A stretch of 64,000 nucleotides of DNA from Pseudomonas sp. gcc21 (lineage in GTDB: Bacteria > Pseudomonadota > Gammaproteobacteria > Pseudomonadales > Pseudomonadaceae). Of the stretch, positions 12,568 through 22,361 are shown in pieces. The stretch is taken from assembly GCF_012844345.1 (NCBI RefSeq), contig NZ_CP051625.1, positions 1,550,001 through 1,614,000 on the forward strand, read 5' to 3'. The notes beneath the pieces were generated by a model, which was not told the origin of the DNA, did no database searches, and saw nothing but the letters and a program-made list of their open reading frames with translations. Within the stretch, counting starts at the first letter, position 1. Each line of letters begins with the position of its first letter. A program made the position numbers and the translations under genes.

Positions 12568-12835
12568 TGAGTTGCTTATCCTTGCGCAGCAGTTGCGAAG
12601 AGTTGCCGTCTCCATCGCCGTCAACAAAGGGGCATTTTTACCCACTACACACGCGGAAGAGAAGCCCCAGCGCCCGGAGCCTGTCAAAAAGCGCGGATTT
12701 CGGGCTCAGACCAGGCGTATTCAGCCAGCACAGACGTGCATTTGCTACTTCGCGAAGGAAGGAGAGCAATAATGCTGTCTTGCGGTAGCGTAAAAATGCC
12801 CACTCCGGCACAATTCGCGGCCCTTGAATTGTGTT

Positions 12836-14155
12836 ATGGACGCTGACATGGCCGTGCAGCCGGATCTGGACAGTATCTACAGCAAGCTGATGAATGAGGA
12901 CGATGTCCGGGTTTGCAAGGATATACCGGACAGCGCCTGCAACGGTGTGCCGCAGAACTTCTTCCTGCAGGTGGCAGCCAATACCCTGACCAGCCTGGGC
13001 GATACGCTCATCAACCCGAAGACGACACTTGCCTGGCTGATGGGCGTGGTGGGTGCGCCGGTCGCCCTGGTTGCCTGGCTGGTGCCCATTCGGGAATCCG
13101 GCTCAATGTTGCCGCAGTTGTTTATCGCCGCGCGCGTTCGCCGTTACGCCATGCGCCGTGGCATATGGATAATTGGCAGTCTGCTGCAGGCCGCGATGCT
13201 GCTTGCGCTTGGCGCGGTGGCCTGGTTGTTTGAAGGGGCGTTGGCCGGCGGTCTGATCATCGCCTGTCTGGTGTTATTCAGCCTGGCGCGCGGCCTCTGT
13301 TCGGTCGCCGGAAAGGATGTGATTGGCAAAACAGTGCCCAGGACCCGGCGCGGCCGGCTCAATGGTCTGGCGAGCAGCCTGTCCGGTTGGGCTGCCCTGG
13401 CCTTTGGCGTGTACTGCATGCTCTGGCCGCCGACTGAAGACGACGTGCTCTTTTATGCCGGTTTATTAAGTGCTGCCGCCTTGTTGTGGATCATCGCAGC
13501 GTGGGTCTATCGGCATATTGACGAACAGCCAGGGGCGACCGAAGGCGGTGAAAATGCTATCCGCGAAGCCTTCGCGCGCATGAGTCTGCTGCGCACCGAT
13601 ACCGTTTTTCGACGCTTTGTTGTCACCCGTGCGTTGCTGCTCTGCTCCGCTCTCTCTGCGCCCTACTACGTGCTGCTCGGGCAGGATATCGAATCGGGTA
13701 TCGGCATGCTCGGTGCCTTCCTGGTCGCCAATGGCCTGGCCAACAGTCTGAGCGCCATGGTCTGGGGCCGCATGGCCGACCACTCGAGCAGGCGCGTGCT
13801 GATTCTCGCTGCCGCTATCGCCAGTTTGTTGGGGCCTGTCGTGCTGGCGCTGCACTTCTGGGCAGCTTTGCCCGAGGCTTTGCATGCCTGGCTGTTCCCG
13901 GTGGCGTTCTTCGTGCTCGGTATAGCGCACAGCGGCGTGCGGGTCGGACGCAAGACCTATGTACTGGATATGGCCGAAGGCAATCGGCGCACGGATTATG
14001 TGGCAGTGGGTAATACCGTCATCGGCGGCATCCTTTTGGCTACCGGGCTGTTCGGTCTGCTCAGCACCATGATCGGCGCGGCAGGCATGTTGCTGCTACT
14101 TTCAATGGTAGGTCTGGTCGGCACGATGCTGGCCCGCTCGCTGCCTGACGTCTGA
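12836..14155 (+). CDS. MFS-type membrane transporter
   Basis: A roughly 439-residue polytopic inner-membrane protein with about ten to twelve hydrophobic helices. MFS-like loops are visible: GDTLINPKTTLAWLMG in helix 1, and GKTVPRTRRGRLNGLASSLSG and WGRMADHSSRRVLILAAAIASLLGP resembling the charged loop of the major facilitator fold. It carries an unusually long (about 45 residues) polar N-terminal extension. The frame opens with a TTG at 12824; ATG codons at 12836 and 12848 are possible and none has a strong ribosome binding site. The DASS symporter follows after 24 bases, so the two are probably co-transcribed. The substrate cannot be inferred. Confidence 0.7.
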   Translation: MDADMAVQPDLDSIYSKLMNEDDVRVCKDIPDSACNGVPQNFFLQVAANTLTSLGDTLINPKTTLAWLMGVVGAPVALVAWLVPIRESGSMLPQLFIAARVRRYAMRRGIWIIGSLLQAAMLLALGAVAWLFEGALAGGLIIACLVLFSLARGLCSVAGKDVIGKTVPRTRRGRLNGLASSLSGWAALAFGVYCMLWPPTEDDVLFYAGLLSAAALLWIIAAWVYRHIDEQPGATEGGENAIREAFARMSLLRTDTVFRRFVVTRALLLCSALSAPYYVLLGQDIESGIGMLGAFLVANGLANSLSAMVWGRMADHSSRRVLILAAAIASLLGPVVLALHFWAALPEALHAWLFPVAFFVLGIAHSGVRVGRKTYVLDMAEGNRRTDYVAVGNTVIGGILLATGLFGLLSTMIGAAGMLLLLSMVGLVGTMLARSLPDV

Positions 14156-14179
14156 TTACTTACCCGATGGGATCGTTAT

Positions 14180-15643
14180 ATGTCTGAAATTCATCAAGGA
14201 ACCCCAAGTCAGGGCCTTCCGCTGTCACGCGTCATCGGCCTGTTTCTCGGACCGCTGCTGCTGGTCATGACACTGGTGCTGCCAGCGCCGACCGGGATGA
14301 GCATCGAAGCCTGGCACGCGCTGGGGCTCATGCTGCTGCTTGCGACCTGGTGGTCGACCGAGGCGATCGCTATCCCCGCTACATCTTTATTACCTATCTG
14401 CCTGATCCCTGCGCTCGGTCTGGGCACCGTCAGCCAGGCGACTGCGCCCTACGCCAACCCGATCATTTTCCTGTTCATGGGCGGGTTCGTACTGGGGCTG
14501 GCCATGCAGCGCTGGAATTTGCACAAGCGTATCGCGCTGGTCACGCTGATCGCCGTGGGCGGGCAGCCCAAGCGTCAGGTAGCCGGGTTCATGATCGCCA
14601 CAGCCTTTTTGAGCATGTGGGTGAGCAACACTGCCACAACCATCATGATGCTGCCGATCGGTTTGTCAGTTATTTCCATGATGGGCAACGAAGGTTCCGA
14701 GCCGATTCGCCGGTACGCCTCGAACCTGCTGCTGGCCATCGCCTATGCAGCCAGCGTGGGCGGCATCGCCACGCTGATCGGTACGCCGCCGAATGCGTTA
14801 CTTGCGGCTTATCTGGCGGAGACCCATGACATTCAGGTGGGCTTCGCCCAATGGATGCTGATCGGTGTACCTGTTTCATTCACTATGTTGCTGGTGGTCT
14901 GGTGGATGCTGACGCGCAAGGATTTCGGTCTGGATAGCGAATCCGCCAACAGCTCCACCCTGCTCAAGGAACAACTGGCGGAGCTGGGGCCGATGAGAAA
15001 GGGCGAGAAGCTGGTTGCCGTGGTATTCCTGCTTACCGCTCTGTCGTGGATATTCCAGCCGGTGCTGTCCGAGACGCTGATCCCCTGGCTCAACGACACC
15101 GTGATCGCCATCGCTGCGGCACTGGTGATGTTTCTGATTCCGGTCGACACCAGAAACCGCGTGTTCTTGATGGACTGGGACAGCGCTCAGAAGATGCCCT
15201 GGGGCGTCCTGCTGCTGTTTGGTGGCGGCCTGGCGCTGGCCTCGGTGATCACCTCCTCCGGCCTGGCAGTCTGGATTGCCGAAAGCATGTCGATCATGAG
15301 CGTATTGCCGATCATCGCTATGGTGATCCTGATCACCATGGTCATCATTTTCCTCACCGAGGTGACCAGCAACACCGCCACCGCCGCAGCCTTCCTGCCG
15401 CTGCTAGGCGCGCTCGCCGTCGGCCAGGGCGTGTCGCCCATCCTGTTCGCCGTGCCCGCCGCCATCGCCGCCAGCTGCGCATTCATGATGCCCGTCGCCA
15501 CCCCACCCAACGCCATCGTGTTCGGTAGCGGCCACATCAAGATAGGCGAGATGATCCGCGCCGGTTTCGCGCTGAACCTGGCAGGTGTGGCGATCGTTAC
15601 AGTGATTGGGTATCTGCTGATGGGGTGGGTGTTCGGGGTTTGA
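14180..15643 (+). CDS. DASS/SLC13-family anion:Na+ symporter
   Basis: A 487-residue inner-membrane carrier of the divalent anion:Na+ symporter family, which imports dicarboxylates such as succinate or malate, or sulfate in some members. The family's repeated Ser-Asn-Thr motifs are both present: SNTATTIMMLPI (about residues 150-161) and the C-terminal TSNTATAAAFLPLL (about 395-408), each followed by a Pro-rich loop (GTPPNALLAAYL; MPVATPPNAIVFGSG). Around 11 membrane spans can be counted. It follows an MFS gene by 24 bases and is closed by a terminator at 15669-15693. A dicarboxylate is the most likely substrate. Confidence 0.87.
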   Translation: MSEIHQGTPSQGLPLSRVIGLFLGPLLLVMTLVLPAPTGMSIEAWHALGLMLLLATWWSTEAIAIPATSLLPICLIPALGLGTVSQATAPYANPIIFLFMGGFVLGLAMQRWNLHKRIALVTLIAVGGQPKRQVAGFMIATAFLSMWVSNTATTIMMLPIGLSVISMMGNEGSEPIRRYASNLLLAIAYAASVGGIATLIGTPPNALLAAYLAETHDIQVGFAQWMLIGVPVSFTMLLVVWWMLTRKDFGLDSESANSSTLLKEQLAELGPMRKGEKLVAVVFLLTALSWIFQPVLSETLIPWLNDTVIAIAAALVMFLIPVDTRNRVFLMDWDSAQKMPWGVLLLFGGGLALASVITSSGLAVWIAESMSIMSVLPIIAMVILITMVIIFLTEVTSNTATAAAFLPLLGALAVGQGVSPILFAVPAAIAASCAFMMPVATPPNAIVFGSGHIKIGEMIRAGFALNLAGVAIVTVIGYLLMGWVFGV

Positions 15644-15668
15644 TCCTGGCTCTACCGTGTAATACCAG

Positions 15669-15693
15669 CCGCCGTCCTTGTGACGGCGGTTTT
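15669..15693 (+). terminator. Rho-independent terminator after the DASS gene
   Basis: CCGCCGTC (15669-15676), a five-base loop, GACGGCGG (15682-15689), then TTTT. Outer bases ATACCA/TGGTAT extend the pairing, so it might act in both directions. Confidence 0.85.
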
Positions 15694-15741
15694 GGTATGC
15701 GGTGTGAGCGGGGAACGAACCGGCTGCTCTTGCGACCAGCG

Positions 15742-15780
15742 TCGCCCCGAGGGCGGGCCTCCCACAGGTGGGCGCTGCTA
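15742..15780 (+). repeat. REP-like element, family B, copy 1
   Basis: Begins with TCGCCCCGAGGGCG, which folds as CGCCC-CGA-GGGCG, then GGCCTCCCACAGGTGGGCGCTG. Similar copies start at 16422 and 16556, on the other side of the RAYT gene. Confidence 0.7.
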
Positions 15781-15820
15781 TTCAAATGGCTTCATACTGG
15801 AAACGTGTCGGATTGAGTTT

Positions 15821-15864
15821 GGTGGGAGGGGCGCCCTCGCCGCGAGCGTCCGCAAGACGCCCCG
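15821..15864 (+). repeat. REP-like element, family A, next to RAYT
   Basis: The 44-base element is repeated at 16661-16704 with two differences and, inverted, at 7643-7687. It contains the hairpin GCGTC-CGCAA-GACGC. It abuts the 3' end of the transposase gene. Confidence 0.8.
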
Positions 15865-15865
15865 C

Positions 15866-16309
15866 TCACAACCACACCGCGTCCCAATGTGGATAATCAC
15901 CTACCGAATCGACTATCCCAGCGCGTATCGGGTTAGCTACTACGTAGCGCGCCATTGCCTTCAAATCTTGTTCCTTGCGCAGCGCTCGATCATGAAACCC
16001 ATCCTGCCAGAGGGCTCGACCGAGCCTCCTCGCTGAAAGCCCTTTCACTCTGCCTATCACATGCGAGAGCGGCTCGTCATTCAACTGCAATATCCAGTGA
16101 AAATGATCTGGCATGACGACAAAAGCCCAGGTATGTACCTGCTTGAGGCGCGACTCTGCCTGGAAGATGTTGACCAATGTGCGCGCACTTGCGAAATCGT
16201 TAAAAACGGGCTGTCTGTTCGCGGTAGCAGCTGTGACCAGATAAAGTCGCCCGGGCTCGGATGTTCTGCCTCTTCGTAGATCGCGGGAATGTCCCTTCGA
16301 AATGTTCAA
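15866..16309 (-). CDS. REP-associated tyrosine transposase (RAYT)
   Basis: A 147-residue HUH-type single-strand DNA nuclease of the IS200/TnpA_REP kind, thought to excise or spread REP sequences. The HUH motif is His69-Phe-His71 in VVMPDHFHWIL, and the catalytic Tyr is Tyr122 in MARYVVANPIRAG. LRRGRTSEPGRLYLVT and LWQDGFHDRALR are family blocks. There is no ATG. The frame opens at a TTG at 16336; the TTG at 16309 is preferred because GGACGGG lies upstream and it gives the usual short lead into LRRGR. Flanking REP-like elements at 15742-15864 and 16422-16704 form a classic REPtron. The protein looks intact. Confidence 0.88.
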   Translation of the reverse strand: MNISKGHSRDLRRGRTSEPGRLYLVTAATANRQPVFNDFASARTLVNIFQAESRLKQVHTWAFVVMPDHFHWILQLNDEPLSHVIGRVKGLSARRLGRALWQDGFHDRALRKEQDLKAMARYVVANPIRAGIVDSVGDYPHWDAVWL

Positions 16310-16421
16310 TTGTTGCCCGTCCTGTGGCTGACACAACTATTGAACATCTTGGAAAACTATCAATCTGTGATCTGGACCCAGTTAAGTGAAAATGGCTAGA
16401 CGCCGAGTTCACGGCATGCCA

Positions 16422-16661
16422 TCGCCCCGAGGGCGAGCCTCCCACAGGCGAGCGATGCGTATTCATCTTGAGGAATGTTGACTCAATGTCAGGCCTGTTT
16501 AGCGCAATCGCGGGGAGTTCGGACCTGTAGGGAAACCATACAAGGGCGTGTACCGTCGCCCCGAGCGCGGGGCTCCCACGGATGAGCGATGCGTGTTCAG
16601 CTTGAGGAATGTTGACTCAATGTCAGGCCTGTTTAGCGCAATCGCAGGGAGTTCGGGCCTG
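16422..16661 (+). repeat. Two REP-like family B units, 134 bases apart
   Basis: Units 16422-16527 and 16556-16661 share a head TCGCCCCGAG, CCTCCCAC/GCTCCCAC and GAGCGATGCGT, and a long near-identical tail (CTTGAGGAATGTTGACTCAA, GTCAGGCCTGTTTAGCGCAA, then TCG and GGGAGTTCGG). The tail is longer than a REP, so the pair looks like a segmental duplication that includes a REP. Confidence 0.75.
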
Positions 16662-16704
16662 GTGGGAGGGGCGCCCTCGCCGCGAGCGTCTGCAGGACGC
16701 CCCG
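16661..16704 (+). repeat. REP-like element, family A, second RAYT-flanking copy
   Basis: Matches 15821-15864 at 42 of 44 positions and directly follows the second family B unit. It ends 20 bases before the ccmI stop, so it lies in the 3' region of the ccm operon. Confidence 0.8.
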
Positions 16705-16724
16705 CCCATCAATCGAACACAGAC

Positions 16725-17939
16725 TCACTGAACCGCAGTATCCACCCGCAGCAACACTTGATCCTCAGCCCCTACCTTCACCCCACCAAGCGTTTCCTGA
16801 TGCGAACCCTGCATGGCGTCGCCTTCCGGTGAGACGCGGGCGATAAGCTCGAGGGTTTGACCTTCGCTCAGTGTCACTTCGGGCAACATGGCGTCCGATG
16901 AACTGAGGATTACATCGGCTGGCAACTCATTGAGCGTGAAACGGCGCGCAACAAGCGGCATCGGCGGGCCTTCCGGATCGCGGGCGAAGAGGAAGATGAC
17001 GGCGCTTTCATCCAGTTCGGCGGTAACTTCATCACTGAGTTCAAGCCGCACGCGTATGACGGCGGACTCATCCGCGACGGCCTGCTCGGGGTTCGCCTCG
17101 CTCGGCTCCAATCCCAGCCGCTCACGTGCGCGGTCGATACCGCCCTGGATGGCTTGCGCACCCGGACCACCGGGTGGCATACCGGCCAGCAGGCGTTCCC
17201 AGTATTGAATAGCGCCGGTGTATTCGCCGGCTTCGAACGCGGCGATGCCCAGCAAGCCGAGGGCGGTCGGCTCGTCAGGATTCAGCTCCAGCGCCTTGTC
17301 CAGTGCTGCTGCGGCTTCTGTATCCAACTGGTTTCCAGCGGCGAAGAAACGCGCCTGCGCCAGTTGCGCGAGCACTTCAGGCCGCTCGCCGATGCGTTTG
17401 AGGCTGTTCTCGAAGGCACCGATTGCGCGATCGGGCTGTTGCGCGGACATATAACCGCGGCCGAGCATGAACCAGGCTTCGCCATTTTCCGGCTGAACCT
17501 CGGTGACACGTTCCATCCGGTCGATCATCTGCTCCAGACTGGAGGGATCCGGACTTTCCTGCAGTTCCCGGTAGAGCGCCAGACCCGCCGGGTTGCCCCA
17601 GCTCATGTACAGACCAGTGACGATCAATGGCAGCAAACCGGCGGCGATAATCAGCAATACGGGACTGCCCCGCCGCTTCACGCCTTGTCGTCCATCGGCA
17701 CGCGCGGTGTCTTCCAGCAGTAGCCGACTGGCCTCCTCGGCAGTGACTTCGCGCTGTTCAGGCGTGATCTCACCCGCGGCCACCTGAGCGTCCAGTTCGG
17801 CCAGCCGCTCCTCATACAGCGCCACGTTCAGTGTGGTGCGGTCAACCGTAGTAGTGCGGCGATGCCGCCAGATTGGCCAGAGTACAGCTATAACACCCAG
17901 GGCTAGCAACAGGGCGCCAAAAATCCATAGATCAGTCAT
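16725..17939 (-). CDS. ccmI: Cytochrome c maturation protein CcmI
   Basis: The apocytochrome chaperone of the Ccm system. Its 404 residues start with two membrane helices (about 4-22 and 92-112) joined by a cytoplasmic leucine-rich stretch (YEERLAELDAQVAAGEITPEQREVTAEEASRLLLED). TPR repeats follow in the periplasm (GEAWFMLGRGYMSAQQPDRAIGAFENSLK; PTALGLLGIAAFEAGEYTGAIQYWERLL), with a C-terminal beta domain typical of gamma-proteobacterial CcmI. It overlaps ccmH by 8 bases and is the last gene of the operon. Family A/B repeats lie just past its stop. Confidence 0.93.
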   Translation of the reverse strand: MTDLWIFGALLLALGVIAVLWPIWRHRRTTTVDRTTLNVALYEERLAELDAQVAAGEITPEQREVTAEEASRLLLEDTARADGRQGVKRRGSPVLLIIAAGLLPLIVTGLYMSWGNPAGLALYRELQESPDPSSLEQMIDRMERVTEVQPENGEAWFMLGRGYMSAQQPDRAIGAFENSLKRIGERPEVLAQLAQARFFAAGNQLDTEAAAALDKALELNPDEPTALGLLGIAAFEAGEYTGAIQYWERLLAGMPPGGPGAQAIQGGIDRARERLGLEPSEANPEQAVADESAVIRVRLELSDEVTAELDESAVIFLFARDPEGPPMPLVARRFTLNELPADVILSSSDAMLPEVTLSEGQTLELIARVSPEGDAMQGSHQETLGGVKVGAEDQVLLRVDTAVQ

Positions 17940-18411
17940 CAGAACTCTTCTTCTCCAGCAGAGCGTGCAGGCGTTGCTGTTCTTCAGCAGTCAAGTGTCC
18001 CGTTTCTGTTTCACGCAGCGCGCGCTGTCTCCGGCGCAGCATGATTACCAGGGTGGCAAGGCCGATCAACAAAAACAGGGCGGGACCGAACCAGAGCACG
18101 ATGGTCTGGGCATTCAGAGCAGGCTTGTACCGTACGAAATCGCCGTAACGGTCAACCATGAACCCGATGATCTCTTCATTGCTCTGCCCTTCATCCAGCA
18201 GGCGATAGAGTTCACGGCGCAGGTCGGTCGCGACCGGCGCATCAGAGTCGGCAATATTCTGGTTCTGGCATTTAGGGCAGCGCAGCTCACCGCTCAGGTC
18301 ATAAAAACGCTGGCGCTGCTCCTCGCTGTCAAACTCGAAGGTATCGACTGCCGCCTGACTGACGCTCATCATCAGCATCAACAGCAGCGAGATCCACAGA
18401 CCGCGCTTCAT
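17932..18411 (-). CDS. ccmH: Cytochrome c maturation protein CcmH
   Basis: A membrane-anchored periplasmic thiol-oxidoreductase that reduces the CXXCH cysteines of apocytochrome c and presents them to CcmF. The 159-residue protein has a cleavable signal (1-20, ending SQA), the LRCPKCQNQNIADSDAP motif with Cys45 and Cys48, and one C-terminal membrane helix (TIVLWFGPALFLLIGLATLVIML). It is the short form; the TPR part is the separate CcmI. It overlaps dsbE by 4 bases and ccmI by 8. Confidence 0.95.
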   Translation of the reverse strand: MKRGLWISLLLMLMMSVSQAAVDTFEFDSEEQRQRFYDLSGELRCPKCQNQNIADSDAPVATDLRRELYRLLDEGQSNEEIIGFMVDRYGDFVRYKPALNAQTIVLWFGPALFLLIGLATLVIMLRRRQRALRETETGHLTAEEQQRLHALLEKKSSDD

Positions 18412-18995
18412 GGCTGCACCCCGTCAACCAGAGCCTGATATCGTGGTTGCAGTTCACGCTCCCAGACGCGTTCGTCCACCACGCCGATGAATTTGTAACG
18501 AATCACGCCCTCGGCGTCGATCAGGAAGGTTTCCGGCGCGCCATATACCCCCAGATCAAGCCCGAGACGTCCTTCCGCATCGCTGATGTTCAGCTGATAA
18601 GGGTCGTGAAATTCCTTCAGCCACTTCTGCGCGGCGGCATTGTCATCCTTGTAATTGACGCCGTGAATCACCACGCCCTGCGCAGACAACTTGTTAAGCA
18701 CCGGGTGTTCAACGCGGCACGCTACACACCAGGTACCCCATACGTTGACCAGCGCCGGTTTGCCGATGAGATCCTCTGTCGAAATCGCTTTGGTGGGGTC
18801 TTCGACACTCGGCAGATTGAAAGCAGGGAACGGCTTGCCAATCAGCGCTGACGGCAATGTCAGTGAAGTTGATGGCTGCAACCCCGAGGCGGCCAGCTCC
18901 TCGTTCTCGCGCTGCTTGTCCATCAGCGTCATGAGGAAGAAGCCAGCCAACCCGAAAAACAGCACCAATGGAATGATCAGAAGAATCCTGCGCAT
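18408..18995 (-). CDS. dsbE: Thiol:disulfide interchange protein DsbE (CcmG)
   Basis: A periplasmic thioredoxin-like reductant of the cytochrome c maturation pathway, held by an N-terminal membrane anchor (about 4-24). The active site is WGTWCVACRVEHP with Cys90 and Cys93, a variant of the usual WCxxC. The cis-Pro loop of the thioredoxin fold appears as GVYGAPETFLIDAEG. At 195 residues it is a normal length. It sits in the ccm operon with overlapping stop and start codons on both sides (ATGA with ccmF). Confidence 0.95.
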   Translation of the reverse strand: MRRILLIIPLVLFFGLAGFFLMTLMDKQRENEELAASGLQPSTSLTLPSALIGKPFPAFNLPSVEDPTKAISTEDLIGKPALVNVWGTWCVACRVEHPVLNKLSAQGVVIHGVNYKDDNAAAQKWLKEFHDPYQLNISDAEGRLGLDLGVYGAPETFLIDAEGVIRYKFIGVVDERVWERELQPRYQALVDGVQP

Positions 18996-20968
18996 CAGAC
19001 TGTCTCCGGGGCGATGGTTTGCGCGGTGGTTTCCCGACGCTTGACGCGCAACCGGTAACGCTTGTCCGCTGCAGCGAGCAGGCCGCCGAAGGCCATCATC
19101 AGCCCGCCTAGCCAGATCCAGCGCACAAAGGGTTTGATATGCACGCGCATAGCCCAGGCCCCGTCATCAAGCGGCTCCCCCATGGCGACGAACAGATCGC
19201 GGGTAAAACCTGCATGGATCGACGCCTCGGTCATCATCTGGTTCTGCACCGTATACAACCGCTTTTCAGGATGCAGAACGGTAATCTGACGGTCCCCGTG
19301 ATACACCTCAACGGTGGCTCGGTCGGACTCCCAATTAGGCCCTTCCAGATGCGACGCACCCTGATAAACAAACCGATACCCACCCAGCTCGAGGGAGTCC
19401 CCCGTCGCCATACGCAGGTCGCGCTGACTGTCGAACAGGCTTGCACCCACTATACCCACCGCACAAACGGCCATGCCAATGTGCGCCGCGGTCATGCCCC
19501 AAAAGCTGCGTGGCAATGCGCGCATGCCCTTGACCAGACCCTTGTTGCGAGTCTTGTGCAGCACATCGCGAATGCTCACGCCGACTACCCAGAACACCAG
19601 GAACAGCATGCTGCCGACTGCCAGATGGTGGTCGCCGATCCACACCGCCAGGCCGATGGCGCCGATTGCCGACAGCACCATCACCCATTTCAACTGACCG
19701 AACAACCACTTGACCGGCGTGTCCTTCCAGCGACTGATCATCCCCACGCCCATGGCGAGCATCAGCAAGCTCATCAGCGGCAGGAACAGGGCATTGAAGT
19801 AAGGCGGCCCGACCGATACCAGCGTGCCGGTCAAACCATCCAGAACCAGCGGATACAGCGTACCGAGCAATACCATCAGCGCGGTGACCACAAGAACCAC
19901 GTTATTGATCAGCAGGAAGGTTTCCCGTGACCAGAGCGCAAATCCGATCTGACTTTTCACCACCGGCGCGCGCAGGGCATAAAGCACCAACGAGCCACCG
20001 ACGACGACCATCAGAAAGCCAAGGATAAACACCCCTCGCTCTGGATCGTTGGCGAAGGCATGCACTGAAGTCAGCACACCGGAACGCACCAGGAAGGTCC
20101 CCAGCAGGCTCAGCGAGAACGCGGCAATCGCCAGGAGGACGGTCCAGCTCTTGAACACGCCGCGTTTTTCGGTAACTGCCAGCGAGTGGATCAGCGCCGT
20201 GCCGACCAACCAGGGCATGAAGGAGGCGTTCTCGACCGGATCCCAGAACCACCAGCCGCCCCAGCCAAGCTCATAATAGGCCCACCAGGAGCCGAGGATG
20301 ATGCCGAGACCGAGGAATGCCCAGGCGACAATCGTCCAGGGCCGAGACCAGCGGGCCCAGGCCGCATCAAGCCGACCGCCAAGGAGCGCGGCAATAGCGA
20401 AGGCGAAGGCCACGGAAAAGCCAACATAGCCCATGTACAGCATGGGCGGATGCACGATAAGACCGAAATCCTGCAACAGCGGGTTCAGGTCGTTACCGTC
20501 CGCCGGATGGAATGGCAACTGCCGATCGAAAGGATTGGAGGTCATCAGCATGAACAGCATGAAGCCAACGCTGATCATGCCCATTACTGCCAACACCCGG
20601 GCAAGCATCTCCTCAGGCAGGTCGCGTGAGAAAATCGCTACGGCAAAGGTCCAGCCGGACAGTATGAGTGCCCATAACAGCAGCGAACCTTCATGCCCGC
20701 CCCAGACCGCGCTGATCTGGTAATACCAGGGCAAGGCCGAGTTGGAATTAAGCGCGACGTAGGACACGCTGAAGTCATTGGCCAGAAAAGACTGCACCAG
20801 GCACAGGAAGGCAAACAGTACAAAAAGCCCCTGCGCCATGGCCGCCGGCTGACCAAAACTCATAGCCAGACTGTCGCCACGCCAGGCGCCATACAGCGGC
20901 ACGGTGGCCTGCAGAATCGACAGGACCAGCGCGATGATCAGCGCGATCTGACCAAGTTCGGGAATCAT
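18995..20968 (-). CDS. ccmF: Heme lyase subunit CcmF
   Basis: A large integral membrane protein (657 residues, about 15 helices) that joins heme from holo-CcmE to apocytochrome c together with CcmH and CcmI. The periplasmic WWD domain is [21 protein letters not shown], and conserved His residues flank it ([26 protein letters not shown]). The protein has the usual length. It overlaps ccmE upstream by four bases and dsbE downstream. Confidence 0.97.
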   Translation of the reverse strand: MIPELGQIALIIALVLSILQATVPLYGAWRGDSLAMSFGQPAAMAQGLFVLFAFLCLVQSFLANDFSVSYVALNSNSALPWYYQISAVWGGHEGSLLLWALILSGWTFAVAIFSRDLPEEMLARVLAVMGMISVGFMLFMLMTSNPFDRQLPFHPADGNDLNPLLQDFGLIVHPPMLYMGYVGFSVAFAFAIAALLGGRLDAAWARWSRPWTIVAWAFLGLGIILGSWWAYYELGWGGWWFWDPVENASFMPWLVGTALIHSLAVTEKRGVFKSWTVLLAIAAFSLSLLGTFLVRSGVLTSVHAFANDPERGVFILGFLMVVVGGSLVLYALRAPVVKSQIGFALWSRETFLLINNVVLVVTALMVLLGTLYPLVLDGLTGTLVSVGPPYFNALFLPLMSLLMLAMGVGMISRWKDTPVKWLFGQLKWVMVLSAIGAIGLAVWIGDHHLAVGSMLFLVFWVVGVSIRDVLHKTRNKGLVKGMRALPRSFWGMTAAHIGMAVCAVGIVGASLFDSQRDLRMATGDSLELGGYRFVYQGASHLEGPNWESDRATVEVYHGDRQITVLHPEKRLYTVQNQMMTEASIHAGFTRDLFVAMGEPLDDGAWAMRVHIKPFVRWIWLGGLMMAFGGLLAAADKRYRLRVKRRETTAQTIAPETV

Positions 20969-21435
20969 TTGGCCTCCGATGTATCAGCAGAACTGGCATC
21001 GAGCTTCATCTGATTGACCTTGTCCATTGCCTGGGCCACTTCGGGCGGCATGTATTCCTCGTCATGCTTGGCCAGCACTTCATCAGCGACCAGCATGCGG
21101 TTCTCATCAAGCTTGCCCAGCGCGACGATGCCCTGCCCTTCGCGGAATAAATCCGGAAGGATGCCGCTATAGGCGACCAGGACTTCCTCGGCGCCATCGC
21201 CCACCTTGAAACGCACATCGAGGCTGTCCCGCGAGCGTTCCAGACTGCCGTCTACCACCATGCCGCCTGCGCGGATGCGGGTATCGATGGGCGCATGGCC
21301 CGAGGCGATCTCGGACGGGGTGTAGAACAGGTTGATGTTCTGCTGCAGGGCACTGAGCGCCAGGGCCACTGCAATCCCGATGCCGACCAGTGCCAGCAGG
21401 ATAAGGCTCAGACGTTTCTTGCGTTGCGGATGCAT
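20965..21435 (-). CDS. ccmE: Periplasmic heme chaperone CcmE
   Basis: Binds heme covalently and carries it from CcmABCD to CcmF. The 156 residues comprise an N-terminal membrane anchor (about 9-28), an OB-fold beta barrel, and the heme-binding segment [13 protein letters not shown], with His124 as the covalent site and Tyr128 as the axial ligand. A short, polar, disordered tail follows. The ATG overlaps the ccmD stop. Confidence 0.97.
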   Translation of the reverse strand: MHPQRKKRLSLILLALVGIGIAVALALSALQQNINLFYTPSEIASGHAPIDTRIRAGGMVVDGSLERSRDSLDVRFKVGDGAEEVLVAYSGILPDLFREGQGIVALGKLDENRMLVADEVLAKHDEEYMPPEVAQAMDKVNQMKLDASSADTSEAK

Positions 21436-21602
21436 CAGTTCATCTCCCGGCGCCGACGACGCGCCTCTTCATTTACCAAACGCCGACGCGCCAGCCAGGG
21501 CTGCAACACGTTCAGCGACAAGACCACCAGGGTGATGGCATACGAAGACCAGACGTAGGCCCCGTGTCCGCCCATGGCGAGAAATTCGGTTACGGCATTC
21601 AC
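21435..21602 (-). CDS. ccmD: Heme exporter protein CcmD
   Basis: A 55-residue single-span protein that helps release holo-CcmE from the CcmABC complex. It reads [20 protein letters not shown] then a hydrophobic helix ([16 protein letters not shown]) and a strongly basic tail ([18 protein letters not shown]), exactly the CcmD layout. The open frame runs far upstream inside ccmC, but the GTG at 21602 overlaps the ccmC stop (GTGA) and gives the family's size. Its stop overlaps the ccmE start by one base. Confidence 0.92.
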   Translation of the reverse strand: MNAVTEFLAMGGHGAYVWSSYAITLVVLSLNVLQPWLARRRLVNEEARRRRREMN

Positions 21603-22342
21603 AACATCTTCTCCAGTGCTTCCTGGGCCCAGCGCGTGCGGTTCTCGCGGCGCAGGATCTCGACGCGCATGCGCATCAGCAGGCTGACCGTGAAGAGAGC
21701 GTAAAAGCCCAGCACCATCAGCAGCAGCGGCAACCACATTTCCATCGGCATTGCCGGCTTCTCGGTGATCTTGAACGTGGCTGGCTGATGCAGGGTGTTC
21801 CACCAGTCAACCGAGTATTTGATGATCGGAATGTTCACCACGCCAACGATCGCCAGCACCGCCGTGGCCTTGGCCGAGGTCTCACGGTTACTGATGGCCT
21901 GCCCCAGCGCGATGATCCCGAAGTATAAAAACAGCAAAATCAGCATGGACGTCAGGCGCGCATCCCAGACCCAGTAGGTACCCCAGGTCGGCTTGCCCCA
22001 GATAGCCCCGGTGACCAGCGCGACGAAGGTCATCCAGGCGCCAATCGGCGCAGCGCATTTGAGTGCTACATGCGCCAGTTTCATGCGCCAGACAAGTCCG
22101 ACTATGCCCGCCACGGCGAGCATGATGTAACACGACTGCGCGACGAAAGCCGCCGGGACATGTATATAAATGATACGAAAGCTGTTGCCCTGCTGATAAT
22201 CCTGCGGAGCAAAGAACAGGCCCCACGCGCTTCCGGCCAGCAGCAGTAACGCGCCGGCGCCAGCAAACCATGGCAACCAGCGGCCGCTGATGTCGAAGAA
22301 CCACTTGGGCGAACCCAGCTTATGGAAAAAACTCCAGTTCAT
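21599..22342 (-). CDS. ccmC: Heme exporter/transfer protein CcmC
   Basis: A six-helix inner-membrane protein that presents heme to CcmE. Its 247 residues contain the WWD-type motif [24 protein letters not shown] and flanking periplasmic His residues ([24 protein letters not shown]). The length fits the family. A 19-base gap separates it from ccmB; ccmD overlaps its end. Confidence 0.96.
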   Translation of the reverse strand: MNWSFFHKLGSPKWFFDISGRWLPWFAGAGALLLLAGSAWGLFFAPQDYQQGNSFRIIYIHVPAAFVAQSCYIMLAVAGIVGLVWRMKLAHVALKCAAPIGAWMTFVALVTGAIWGKPTWGTYWVWDARLTSMLILLFLYFGIIALGQAISNRETSAKATAVLAIVGVVNIPIIKYSVDWWNTLHQPATFKITEKPAMPMEMWLPLLLMVLGFYALFTVSLLMRMRVEILRRENRTRWAQEALEKML

Positions 22343-22361
22343 GCTTGACCTATTCCATCAA

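Noticed and set aside
16200..16466. An 88-codon frame overlapping the RAYT start
   Set aside because: It reads through repeat sequence and the opposite phase of the transposase.
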